Source of the DNA: an uncultured Clostridia bacterium
GTDB taxonomy: Bacteria; Bacillota_A; Clostridia; Oscillospirales; Oscillospiraceae
Assembly (NCBI GenBank): GCA_949289625.1
Contig: CASEPH010000323.1
Span: 1 to 24,189 of the forward strand
Length of the DNA: 24,189 bases
Direction of reading: 5' to 3'
Shown here: positions 14,722-21,547 of the stretch, one piece after another
Numbering within the stretch: position 1 is the stretch's first letter
Layout of the letters: every line of letters begins with the position of its first letter
Translations under genes and position numbers: made by a program
Notes under the pieces: generated by a model
What the model was told of the DNA's origin: nothing
Databases searched by the model: none
The model's input: the letters and a program-made list of their open reading frames with translations, nothing else

Positions 14722-15075
14722 CTATGGTTCGGTGACGCCGCCCTCTCCAAAGCCTTGGCGGAACACCTTTTTATCGTAGTTATAAAAACGCAGGGTATCC
14801 CCGGCAAAGGTAAATTCTGTGTAGCCGTAGAGAATGCGGTTTTTGGCCTGATAACCGGTGATCTCGCTGTAGGGACAGGACAAAAGCAGATCCCCCAGCG
14901 TGTTGTCCAGGTTGGCCCGGTAGAGCACCAGCCGGTCCTGCTGAAAGCATACTGCCACGATGTTTTGAAAGTAGCTGCCCTGAAGGGTGCCGGACATGGT
15001 GGCATAGGACAGCAGCTGACGGCTGTCCAGAACCCCTTTTTGCAGCAGGTCGGATTTGACGCTGGAAAGCTTCAT
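14722..15075 (-). CDS. Small uncharacterised protein, possibly PH/GRAM-like
   Basis: A 117-residue soluble protein that I do not recognise. It is rich in predicted beta strands (IVAVCFQQDRLVLYRAN, LGDLLLSCPYSEITGYQAK, YGYTEFTFAGDTLRFYNYDKK) and ends with a Gly-rich tail (GFGEGGVTEP). Strand pairs of the form 'DRLVLYRAN...LLLSCPYSEITG...TEFTFAGDTLRFYNYD' are reminiscent of bacterial PH-like domains; this is only a hint. The ATG at 15075 follows AAGGAGA (15089-15083) by 7 nt, and a good promoter lies upstream. It is a single-gene unit with its own terminator, which supports its being real. Confidence 0.65.
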   Translation of the reverse strand: MKLSSVKSDLLQKGVLDSRQLLSYATMSGTLQGSYFQNIVAVCFQQDRLVLYRANLDNTLGDLLLSCPYSEITGYQAKNRILYGYTEFTFAGDTLRFYNYDKKVFRQGFGEGGVTEP

Positions 15076-15108
15076 AGGAAAATCTCCTTGGGAAATCAGT
15101 GTGTTTTC

Positions 15109-15137
15109 ATTATAGCACAGACCCGTGGGAAAGACAA
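15109..15137 (-). promoter_or_regulatory. Promoter of the small minus-strand gene
   Basis: On the minus strand, -35 TTGTCT (15137-15132), a 17-nt spacer, and -10 TATAAT (15114-15109) with extended TGC. The ATG is about 34 nt downstream of the -10. Confidence 0.8.
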
Positions 15138-15196
15138 CGCCGGGGTGGGAGCGCACGAAGAACTGTCGAAAGTTTTCCTGTTTTCCCGGAAGCGTA

Positions 15197-15225
15197 TTGA
15201 CAAATCTGGTACCGGATGCTAAAAT
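15197..15225 (+). promoter_or_regulatory. Strong promoter of the methionine-transporter operon
   Basis: Consensus -35 TTGACA (15197-15202), a spacer of exactly 17 nt, and -10 TAAAAT (15220-15225). The transcript should start near 15232, only about 25 nt before the leader-peptide ATG. This leaves no room for a SAM riboswitch or T-box ahead of it. Confidence 0.85.
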
Positions 15226-15256
15226 CAATTCATTACATCAGAAGGGAATTGGCATC

Positions 15257-15367
15257 ATGAGAAACGCTGCGGCTATGATGAACATGATGGAAATGCGCAT
15301 GTGCTCCATGTGCATGCCTTGCCGCGTCCGTTTTTCCAAGATGCTTTCTGACATTTCCTGTGCATAA
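15257..15367 (+). CDS. Met/Cys-rich leader peptide of the metQNI operon
   Basis: A 36-residue open frame with ATG at 15257, preceded by AGAAGGG (15240-15246). Ten of its residues are Met (positions 1, 7, 8, 10, 11, 13, 15, 18, 20, 29) and four are Cys (16, 19, 22, 35); eight Met codons fall within codons 7-20. Clusters of codons for the very amino acid that the operon handles are the hallmark of ribosome-mediated attenuation leaders such as trpL or hisL. It lies between the operon promoter and a terminator at 15388. The peptide itself probably has no function after synthesis (inference). A copper- or metal-binding Met/Cys peptide is the alternative, less likely given the layout. Confidence 0.7.
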   Translation: MRNAAAMMNMMEMRMCSMCMPCRVRFSKMLSDISCA

Positions 15368-15387
15368 GAGTACGTTGCGTGAAATGA

Positions 15388-15419
15388 AGCGGGAGGCTTT
15401 TGGAGCTTCCCGCTTTTTT
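15388..15419 (+). terminator. Attenuator terminator in the met operon leader
   Basis: AGCGGGAGGCT (15388-15398) pairs with AGCTTCCCGCT (15404-15414) with one wobble, around a 5-nt loop, followed by six T. It lies 20 nt after the leader-peptide stop and 137 nt before metQ. GCTTTCTG (15343-15350), inside the peptide frame, could pair over 8 positions (wobbles included) with CGGGAGGC in the left arm and act as an antiterminator. Confidence 0.8.
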
Positions 15420-15435
15420 ATGAAAGGAGATCGTC

Positions 15436-15489
15436 ATGCCTCTGATGGAACGATTATTGCGGATGTATTTTTGGGATCAGCGAATGTGA
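15436..15489 (+). CDS. Second mini reading frame in the met operon leader
   Basis: A 17-codon frame reading MPLMERLLRMYFWDQRM, with a strong AAAGGAGA ribosome site (15423-15430) 5 nt before its ATG. Four of its 17 residues are Met. It lies between the attenuator and metQ. Whether it is translated is unknown. Its ribosome site is better than that of the first leader peptide, which argues for some role. Confidence 0.4.
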   Translation: MPLMERLLRMYFWDQRM

Positions 15490-15556
15490 CGCTGAGGACT
15501 TCATGTTTGAATACGGTTCCAATTTACAACATCATCTGACAAAGGAGTAAAATATC

Positions 15557-16411
15557 ATGAAAAAACTTGCAACGAAGCTTTTGGCGCTGACACTGGTGCT
15601 GTCCGCCCTGCTGGCTCTGTCCGGCTGCGGCAGCAAATCTCTGCTGATCGCCGTACCCAACGATACCACCAACGAGGCCCGTGCCCTGCTGCTGCTCCAG
15701 GATCTGGGATACATCACCCTGAAAGAGGACGCCGGCATTACCGCTACCGTGGCCGATATTGCCGAGAATCCCAACAACATTGAGTTTAAAGAAGTGGAAG
15801 CGGCTCAGATCCCCAACATCCGCCAGGATGTGGACTATGCCATCATCAACTCCAACTACGCCATTGATGCGGGAATCGATCCCATGACCGAGGCACTGGA
15901 AATGGAGGGCTCCTCCTCTGCTTATTCCAACATCCTGGTCTGCAAGGAGGGCAACGAGGGCACTGATAAGATCAAGGCCCTGAAGGCGGCTCTGGAGAGC
16001 CAGCAGGTGGCGGATTACATCACCGAGACCTATAGCGGCGCTGTGGTCAGCACGGTGGATAATCCCGGCACCGGCTTCGACGATTCCGTGGACTACGCCG
16101 CTCTGACTGGCCAGACCATCACCGTGGCAGCTTCTCCTGCTCCCCATGCAGAGATCCTGAAGGTTGCCCAGGAGATCCTGGCGGAGAAGGACGTGACCCT
16201 GGAGATCATCGAGTATACCGACTATGTGGTGCCCAACACCGTGGTGGACACCGGCGAGGTGGATGCGAACTACTTCCAGCACCTGCCCTATCTGGAGGAC
16301 TTTAACGACCAGAACGGCACCAAGCTGGTGTCTGTGGCTGCCATCCATGTGGAGCCCATGGGCCTCTACGGCGGCAAGCAGACCACCCTGGACGCCCTGA
16401 ACGGAAAGTAA
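15557..16411 (+). CDS. metQ: Circularly permuted methionine-binding lipoprotein MetQ
   Basis: The substrate-binding lipoprotein of the methionine importer, 284 residues. The signal peptide (MKKLATKLLALTLVLSALLALSGC) gives lipid-anchor Cys24. What follows is in the wrong order for MetQ. Residues about 29-167 correspond to the normal C-terminal half: IAVPNDTTNEARALLLLQ, GITATVADIAENPNNIEF, EVEAAQIPN, YAIINSNYAIDAG, and GAVVSTV, which is normally the end. After a linker (about 168-186), residues 187-284 correspond to the normal N-terminal half: TITVAASPAPHAEIL, IIEYTDYVVPN, DANYFQHLPYLEDFN, HVEPMGLYGGK. Both halves of the family fold are complete. The ATG follows AAAGGAG (15541-15547). The two halves are joined across the site where normal MetQ has its ends, which is a circular permutation. 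Confidence 0.9.
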   Translation: MKKLATKLLALTLVLSALLALSGCGSKSLLIAVPNDTTNEARALLLLQDLGYITLKEDAGITATVADIAENPNNIEFKEVEAAQIPNIRQDVDYAIINSNYAIDAGIDPMTEALEMEGSSSAYSNILVCKEGNEGTDKIKALKAALESQQVADYITETYSGAVVSTVDNPGTGFDDSVDYAALTGQTITVAASPAPHAEILKVAQEILAEKDVTLEIIEYTDYVVPNTVVDTGEVDANYFQHLPYLEDFNDQNGTKLVSVAAIHVEPMGLYGGKQTTLDALNGK

Positions 16412-16417
16412 AAAATT

Positions 16418-16455
16418 GCAGAACGCCGGACTCCTGGACGGGACCGGCGTTTTGC
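16418..16455 (+). terminator. Hairpin between metQ and metN
   Basis: GCAGAACGCCGG (16418-16429) pairs with CCGGCGTTTTGC (16444-16455), one G-T wobble, around a 14-nt loop; it lacks a long T run. Such intercistronic hairpins can stop part of the transcription or protect the upstream message, giving more binding protein than transporter. Confidence 0.6.
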
Positions 16456-16487
16456 TGCGGAAATAGATCAGACAGAAGGAGCACGCC

Positions 16488-17486
16488 ATGATTGAGATAA
16501 AAAACCTGTACAAATCCTTTGAAACGGCGGAGGGAACCGTGGAGGCCCTGAAGGATATCTCCTTGACGGTGGAGGACGGAGACATCTACGGTATCATCGG
16601 AATGAGCGGCGCGGGAAAAAGCACCCTGGTACGCTGTATCAATATGCTGGAGCGGCCCACCTCCGGCCAGGTTCTGATCGACGGGAAGGATATGGGGGAA
16701 ATGTCCAACCAGCAGCTGCGGGAGGCCCGTCGGGAGATCACCATGATTTTTCAGGGGTTCAATCTGCTGATGCAGCGGAACTGTCTGAAAAACGTCTGTT
16801 TCCCCATGGAGCTCTCCGGCGTGAAAAAAGCGGACGCCAGAAAGCGGGCCATGGAACTGCTGGAGCTGGTGGGACTGCCGGACAAGGCCAAGGCCTACCC
16901 GGCCCAGCTCTCCGGCGGACAGCAGCAGCGGGTGGCCATCGCCCGGGCGTTGGCCACAAATCCCAAGGTGCTGCTGTGTGACGAGGCCACCTCGGCTCTG
17001 GACCCCAATACCACCCACGCCATCCTGCGGCTGATCCGGGACATCAACAAGAAGCTGGGGATCACCGTCATTATCATCACCCACCAGATGAGCGTGGTGG
17101 AGGAGATCTGCAACCATGTGGCCATTCTGGACGACGGCGTGGTGGCGGAGGAAGGGGCCGTGGGCACCGTGTTCTCCAGTCCCAAATCCCAGGCCGCCCG
17201 GCGGCTGGTATTCCCCAACGATACGGATATTCAGGTGTCCAATCCCAGCAATGAGAAGCGGCTTCGTGTGATTTTCAACGGAGCCAAAGCTGCCGGAACA
17301 CCGTTGATTGCCATGATGGCCAGCGAAAAGCATATTTTGGTAAACATTCTTTCCGCCAGTACCAGAAGCATTGAAGACCGGGCCTACGGCAGTATGCTTT
17401 TGGGAATCCCTGGGGGAGAGGGTCAGGTAAAGGAAACCATCGACTACCTGCTGAGCGTTCCCAATATTATCGTAGAGGAGGTCTGA
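16488..17486 (+). CDS. metN: Methionine ABC transporter ATP-binding protein MetN
   Basis: A 332-residue ATPase that drives methionine import. It shows Walker A GMSGAGKST (38-46, Lys44), a Q loop in MIFQGFNLL, signature LSGGQQQR, Walker B VLLCDEATSALD, and switch histidine in IITHQM. The region after about 250 (KRLRVIFNGAKAAGTPLIAMMASEKHILVNILSAST...) is the NIL domain, which in E. coli MetN binds methionine and shuts the transporter down when the cell is full. The ATG follows GAAGGAG (16475-16481). The gene lies 3 nt before metI and is co-transcribed with metQ through a hairpin. Its length and domain order are normal, unlike those of MetQ. Confidence 0.95.
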   Translation: MIEIKNLYKSFETAEGTVEALKDISLTVEDGDIYGIIGMSGAGKSTLVRCINMLERPTSGQVLIDGKDMGEMSNQQLREARREITMIFQGFNLLMQRNCLKNVCFPMELSGVKKADARKRAMELLELVGLPDKAKAYPAQLSGGQQQRVAIARALATNPKVLLCDEATSALDPNTTHAILRLIRDINKKLGITVIIITHQMSVVEEICNHVAILDDGVVAEEGAVGTVFSSPKSQAARRLVFPNDTDIQVSNPSNEKRLRVIFNGAKAAGTPLIAMMASEKHILVNILSASTRSIEDRAYGSMLLGIPGGEGQVKETIDYLLSVPNIIVEEV

Positions 17487-17489
17487 CCC

Positions 17490-18194
17490 ATGTTTGAACA
17501 AATCCTTGCTTCTGAAACAGTACAGGAGGCCCTGTACATCACCCAGAATGAGATTCCCTTTGCCATCTGGGAGACCTTCTATGTGACGATTCTATCTACG
17601 GCTCTGGCGGTGGTCATCGGGCTGCCCCTGGGAGTGCTGCTGGTGGCTGGAGACAAAAACGGCGTGCTGCCCCTGCCCAAATGGCTGATGCAGATTCTCA
17701 ATGTGGTCATCAATCTGCTCCGGTCCATTCCGTTCCTGATCCTGATGATCATGGTGTTCCCGCTGTCCCGGCTTATTGTGGGTACCACCGTGGGTACGGT
17801 GGCAACCATTGTTCCCCTGGTGGTGGCAGCCTTTCCCTTTGTGGCACGGCTGGTGGAATCCAGCCTCCGGGAGGTCAATCCCAACATTATCGAGGCGGCC
17901 CAGAGCATGGGCGCTTCTCCGGTGCAGATCATTGTCAAGGTGATGATCCCGGAAAGCGTACCGTCCCTGATCTCCAATTTGACCATTGCCATCACCACCA
18001 TTCTGGGCTATTCGGCCATGAGCGGTATCATCGGCGGCGGTGGACTGGGTAAAATTGCCATCAACTACGGCTATTACCGCTATAAATACCTGGTGATGGT
18101 GGTGGCGGTGATCCTGCTGATTATTCTGGTCCAGATTTTCCAGAGCCTGGGGACCTATCTGACCACCAAAACGGATCGCAGAATCAAAAAATAA
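17490..18194 (+). CDS. metI: Methionine ABC transporter permease MetI
   Basis: The membrane channel of the methionine importer, 234 residues, with about five membrane helices (roughly residues 24-53, 66-91, 95-120, 158-182, 195-222). The EAA motif that docks the ATPase is seen as EAAQSMGASPVQIIVKVMIPES (about 138-159). GYSAMSGIIGGGGLGKIAINYGYYRY is typical of MetI. AGAGGAGG lies at the end of metN, 8 nt before the ATG. Only 3 nt separate the genes. Confidence 0.95.
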   Translation: MFEQILASETVQEALYITQNEIPFAIWETFYVTILSTALAVVIGLPLGVLLVAGDKNGVLPLPKWLMQILNVVINLLRSIPFLILMIMVFPLSRLIVGTTVGTVATIVPLVVAAFPFVARLVESSLREVNPNIIEAAQSMGASPVQIIVKVMIPESVPSLISNLTIAITTILGYSAMSGIIGGGGLGKIAINYGYYRYKYLVMVVAVILLIILVQIFQSLGTYLTTKTDRRIKK

Positions 18195-18205
18195 ACAAAC
18201 ACAGA

Positions 18206-18245
18206 GCCTCTCGTAGACACAGCCCTGTCTACGGGAGGCTTTTTT
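18206..18245 (+). terminator. Terminator of the metQNI operon
   Basis: A 14-bp stem (18206-18219 with 18226-18239, one wobble) with a 6-nt loop, followed by six T. It lies 11 nt after metI. Confidence 0.9.
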
Positions 18246-18260
18246 CGGTTTCAAAAATAG

Positions 18261-18641
18261 TTACAGCACATTAAAATAATAGGGGATCTCCATGCGGGAC
18301 AGGTGCTTCAGGGTGGCGATCAGCTCCAGATTCCGGCGGTTAAATTCCTCCCGGTCCTTCTGCCGGCAGGATTCCAAAAGCGGCGGAAACAGAATGCCGA
18401 TATCGTCGGATTCCGTATGCCGCAGGGCCATGCCCAAAAAGCCCTCATGCTGGTTCCAGATGGACTGGGAGGAAAAGACCAGTTCTCCGGCACCCTCGAA
18501 GTCCCCACGGGCACAGCAGGATTCCGCCTCCTGGAGCAGCTGGGAGGTGTTTTGGCAGATCTGATCCACATGCCAGGTGGTCCAGGTGCAGAACCCGATA
18601 ATGGCAGCCAAGATGAGCAGGGCAGTCCAAAGCTTCCTCAT
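18261..18641 (-). CDS. DUF4363-like membrane-anchored protein
   Basis: A 126-residue protein with a single N-terminal membrane helix (residues about 3-22, KLWTALLILAAIIGFCTWTTW) and a helical extracytoplasmic part (DQICQNTSQLLQEAESCCARGDFEGAGELV, ...ESDDIGILFPPLLESCRQKDREEFNRRNLELIATLKHLSRME). This is the pattern of the DUF4363 family, whose genes commonly follow DUF421 genes in clostridia. Its ATG overlaps the stop of the DUF421 gene (ATGA), so the two proteins are made together and probably form a complex. Function is unknown; a link to sporulation or envelope stress has been guessed for the family, but nothing here shows it. Confidence 0.8.
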   Translation of the reverse strand: MRKLWTALLILAAIIGFCTWTTWHVDQICQNTSQLLQEAESCCARGDFEGAGELVFSSQSIWNQHEGFLGMALRHTESDDIGILFPPLLESCRQKDREEFNRRNLELIATLKHLSRMEIPYYFNVL

Positions 18642-19315
18642 GACGCAGCCTCCTTTTTTACCACATAGGTTTCGCCGCCTTTGGTGGCAGTCATCAGAAA
18701 AACGGCCTCCTGGGTCAGCTGTTCATTTTGCAGCCTGGTATGGAGCCATTGGGCGTCCAGCCCCAGCACCGCCAGGTTCTCGTCGAGGACCCGGCCGTCG
18801 CTGACCACGATCACCGGAAATTCGGAATCCTGCGGATTTTTCCCGGCGTCTTTGGCGGTCAAGGGTGCATAAGTGGGGTACAGGAAGGTGGAGAGCTGTC
18901 CGCTGGTCTCCAGCACCGCGTACTGAACCTGAGATACGTCCAGAATCTCATGTTGCCGCAGACACTCGCTGAGCTCGTCCATGGTAATCCTGGTCTTTTT
19001 CATGGCTTCCTGGTCGATTACGCCCTCCCGGATGATAAACACCGGTTTTCCGCACAAAACCGCCCGGAAGCGAATGGACCGCAGGGATATTTCCGAAATC
19101 ACCAGTTCCAGGGCCAGCAGCGTGATAATGGGGATCACGCCGGAGAGCAGGGGAATGCCGATGTCCTGCATGGGTACCGCGGCCAGATCGGAGATCAGAA
19201 TGGCCACCACCAGCTCCGAGGGCTCCAGCTCGCCTACCTGCCGTTTTCCCATGACCCGGACTGTGATCACGATGACAAGATAGAGAATAATTGTGCGTAG
19301 AAAGGATATAAACAT
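18638..19315 (-). CDS. DUF421 (YetF-like) membrane protein
   Basis: A 225-residue protein. About three N-terminal membrane helices (residues about 5-20, 35-55, 57-80) contain the hallmark RVMGKRQVGELEPSELVVAILISDLAAVPMQD. A cytoplasmic domain follows (SLRSIRFRAVLCGKPVFIIREGVIDQEAMKKTRITMDELSECLRQHEILDVSQVQYAVLET), typical of YetF/YdfS-type proteins. Bacillus relatives affect germination and spore properties, but the biochemical role is unknown. The ATG at 19315 has only a weak upstream ribosome site (GGTGATG); it is preferred because the family begins just before the first helix. It is the first gene of the pair with the DUF4363 protein. Confidence 0.88.
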   Translation of the reverse strand: MFISFLRTIILYLVIVITVRVMGKRQVGELEPSELVVAILISDLAAVPMQDIGIPLLSGVIPIITLLALELVISEISLRSIRFRAVLCGKPVFIIREGVIDQEAMKKTRITMDELSECLRQHEILDVSQVQYAVLETSGQLSTFLYPTYAPLTAKDAGKNPQDSEFPVIVVSDGRVLDENLAVLGLDAQWLHTRLQNEQLTQEAVFLMTATKGGETYVVKKEAAS

Positions 19316-19401
19316 AGTTGCATCACCATTTCCAGTATGCCGCTGCGTTTACAAAATATGCTGGAAAAGAAGTCCTGGGTATGAAAGAAGCAGGGAAAAT
19401 C

Positions 19402-19430
19402 TTGCTATTTTGTAGTATTTACAGTATAAT
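19402..19430 (+). promoter_or_regulatory. Promoter ahead of the second LtaS-like operon
   Basis: -35 TTGCTA (19402-19407), a 17-nt spacer, and -10 TATAAT (19425-19430). The predicted leader to the ATG at 19640 is about 200 nt. I see no convincing small gene, terminator or known riboswitch in 19316-19639; an overlapping frame from 19318 has no family resemblance. Confidence 0.75.
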
Positions 19431-19639
19431 AATACATAATTCAAATCATAATCATGGCAACCTCCCTGTGCAGGTTCTGGAAAATTCTATGATTGGTACA
19501 TCCTTTGCAGGCCTCTCGATAGGTTGGGATGGATTGTTTGAAAAATGTTGGGTTTTGCGGTTTGCAGGAGTTTTTGTGAACGGAGTATGCAAAGCCAGCA
19601 TTAAGAAGCGGGACATAAAGCCTTGGAAAGGGGACACTT

Positions 19640-21529
19640 ATGCACTTTTTCAGCAGACTCCGGGAACGGGTCAACGCCCACCGTTGCAAAAAACGAAATA
19701 TTCCGAAGTGGGCCAAAATCCTTGGCGCGTGCAGTTTGCTGCTTTACCCGCTGTTCTGCATGATCGTGATGGAATACTTCAATGATAAAGCGCTGTTTCC
19801 TACAGAACGGGCTTATGAACGCTTTGCGGTTCAGATGGATACGTTTGGGATTCAGCTGCTTTTTGGATTGCTTGTGTGCTATGTGCTGTTCATTACGCTT
19901 TGGGTGTTGGTGCGCAGGGCTTGGATTGCAATGGGACTGATGGGCAGTCTGACGCTGCTGTTTAGCTTTATTCATTACATGAAGCTGATGCTTCACAGCG
20001 ACCCGTTTGTCCCGATGGATTTCGCCCTGATTGGCGTGAGCAAAGAACTGATTTCCTATATTTCTATTCCGATTCCCCGCTTGTTCTGGGTCGCGCTGGT
20101 CATCGTGATCCTGTGGACGGTGATCCTGGGGCTGCTGCAAGTACGTTTTCCGGGGCGTTGGTTCGTTCGGATTCCCGCAGGCGCTGCGGTGATTTTAGCT
20201 GTGCTTGTTTTGTTTTCCAATTATAGTCGGAGCACAAAGATTCTCAATACCTTTCACATGGATCTCTTTGACAACGTGCTTCAAGTCAGCAATTATACGG
20301 CCAATGGCTTTGTGGGCGGATTTACCCTCAACGTGATTGGAATGCAGGTGGTTGAGCCGGAAAACTATTCACAGGAGACTATGGAAAGCTATCTGGAGGG
20401 CTATACCGGTTCTGCCCAGGATCCGGATGCTCCGGAATATGACGTCATTGTTGTTCTGGCGGAGAGCTTTTTTGATCTGCGGAACTTGGAGGGGGTCACA
20501 TATTCTGAAAACCCGCTTATAAATTATGACGAGATCCTACAGGAAGAAAACTGTTACGCGGGAAATATTTATACAATTGCGCTGGGGGGAGGCACGGTCA
20601 ATACAGAGTTTCGTGTCTTGACGGGACTAAACACGGATAATCTCCTTCCCTCTGGCGCCACACCGTATAACTATATCAGCCAGGATGTATCCAGCTTTGT
20701 GTCCAACTACAAGGCAGCTGGATATCGCACCATCGGTCTGCATCTCTACAATCCCCATTTTTATAATCGGCAAACCAGTTATCCCTATTTGGGCTTTGAC
20801 GAATTTTACTCCCTTTCCGATGTGGAATCCCTAATTTCCGTGTATTATACCAGGGGATATGCCACGGATGCGTCTACGGAAGCAGCCATAGAATACTATA
20901 TGGATCAGATGGAGGAAACGGGAGAACCCACGTTCCTTTTTGCAATTACCATCGAAAATCACCAGCCCTATGGCGAGAATGAGGATAATACCATTACCGT
21001 TACTGCGGATGCGCTGGACGATACGTCGCTTCAGGCGCTGACAACCTATGCCCAGGGGGTAAAGGATGCAGACGAAATGCTGGGAACCCTGAAGGCGTAT
21101 ATCGACAATCGGGAACGGCCCACGGTATTGGTGTGGTTTGGGGATCATTTGCCCACGCTGGGGCAGTCCAATACGCCATATTACGCACTGAACTATTACA
21201 GCGACGATTACTACTCCGTGGAGAATCGGATGAAAATGTTCCATACGCCATTTTTGGTGTATTCCAACACAACCTTGGACCAGGGGCTGTTCACTTCCAA
21301 ATTGGATAATCAGATCTCTGATATATATTTGATGGAATGCGTAGCAGTTTCCACGGGATTCCAACAGACTCCCTATATGGAGTATCTGGCGGACGCTATG
21401 GAGATACTTCCGATTTACAATGTTGAGCTGCATATGGATGATATGCTTACCGAAGAACAAAAAGAAATCACAGCGTTTTGGAAGCTGATTGCCTATGATC
21501 GATTGCTGGGAGAAGATTATTCCCAATGA
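19640..21529 (+). CDS. Second LtaS-like membrane phosphoglycerol transferase
   Basis: A 629-residue enzyme of the same superfamily as the one at 9686-11839, though clearly divergent. About five membrane helices lie in residues 25-210 (GACSLLLYPLFCMIVMEYF, LLFGLLVCYVLFITLWVL, MGLMGSLTLLFSFIHY, LFWVALVIVILWTVILGLL, AAVILAVLVLFS). The extracellular sulfatase-fold domain keeps the metal and catalytic residues: Glu275 in VVLAESFFD, Thr319 in GGGTVNTEFRVLTG, and Asp502-His503 in VWFGDHLP. The start follows AAAGGGG by 6 nt. It is co-transcribed with a membrane-anchored glycosidase 18 nt downstream. Its use of A/T at third codon positions looks higher than in the first LtaS-like gene, which may mean a different origin. 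The product polymer is unknown. Confidence 0.88.
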   Translation: MHFFSRLRERVNAHRCKKRNIPKWAKILGACSLLLYPLFCMIVMEYFNDKALFPTERAYERFAVQMDTFGIQLLFGLLVCYVLFITLWVLVRRAWIAMGLMGSLTLLFSFIHYMKLMLHSDPFVPMDFALIGVSKELISYISIPIPRLFWVALVIVILWTVILGLLQVRFPGRWFVRIPAGAAVILAVLVLFSNYSRSTKILNTFHMDLFDNVLQVSNYTANGFVGGFTLNVIGMQVVEPENYSQETMESYLEGYTGSAQDPDAPEYDVIVVLAESFFDLRNLEGVTYSENPLINYDEILQEENCYAGNIYTIALGGGTVNTEFRVLTGLNTDNLLPSGATPYNYISQDVSSFVSNYKAAGYRTIGLHLYNPHFYNRQTSYPYLGFDEFYSLSDVESLISVYYTRGYATDASTEAAIEYYMDQMEETGEPTFLFAITIENHQPYGENEDNTITVTADALDDTSLQALTTYAQGVKDADEMLGTLKAYIDNRERPTVLVWFGDHLPTLGQSNTPYYALNYYSDDYYSVENRMKMFHTPFLVYSNTTLDQGLFTSKLDNQISDIYLMECVAVSTGFQQTPYMEYLADAMEILPIYNVELHMDDMLTEEQKEITAFWKLIAYDRLLGEDYSQ

Positions 21530-21547
21530 GGACAAGGAGGTGCAAAG

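Noticed and set aside
15139..15256. Search for a SAM riboswitch or Met T-box before metQ
   Set aside because: The promoter at 15197-15225 leaves only about 25 nt before the leader peptide, and neither S-box nor T-box core motifs are present up to metQ.
19318..19785. 155-codon plus-strand frame before the second LtaS-like gene
   Set aside because: It overlaps the LtaS-like start in another frame, has no clear ribosome site, contains the promoter at 19402-19430, and resembles no protein.
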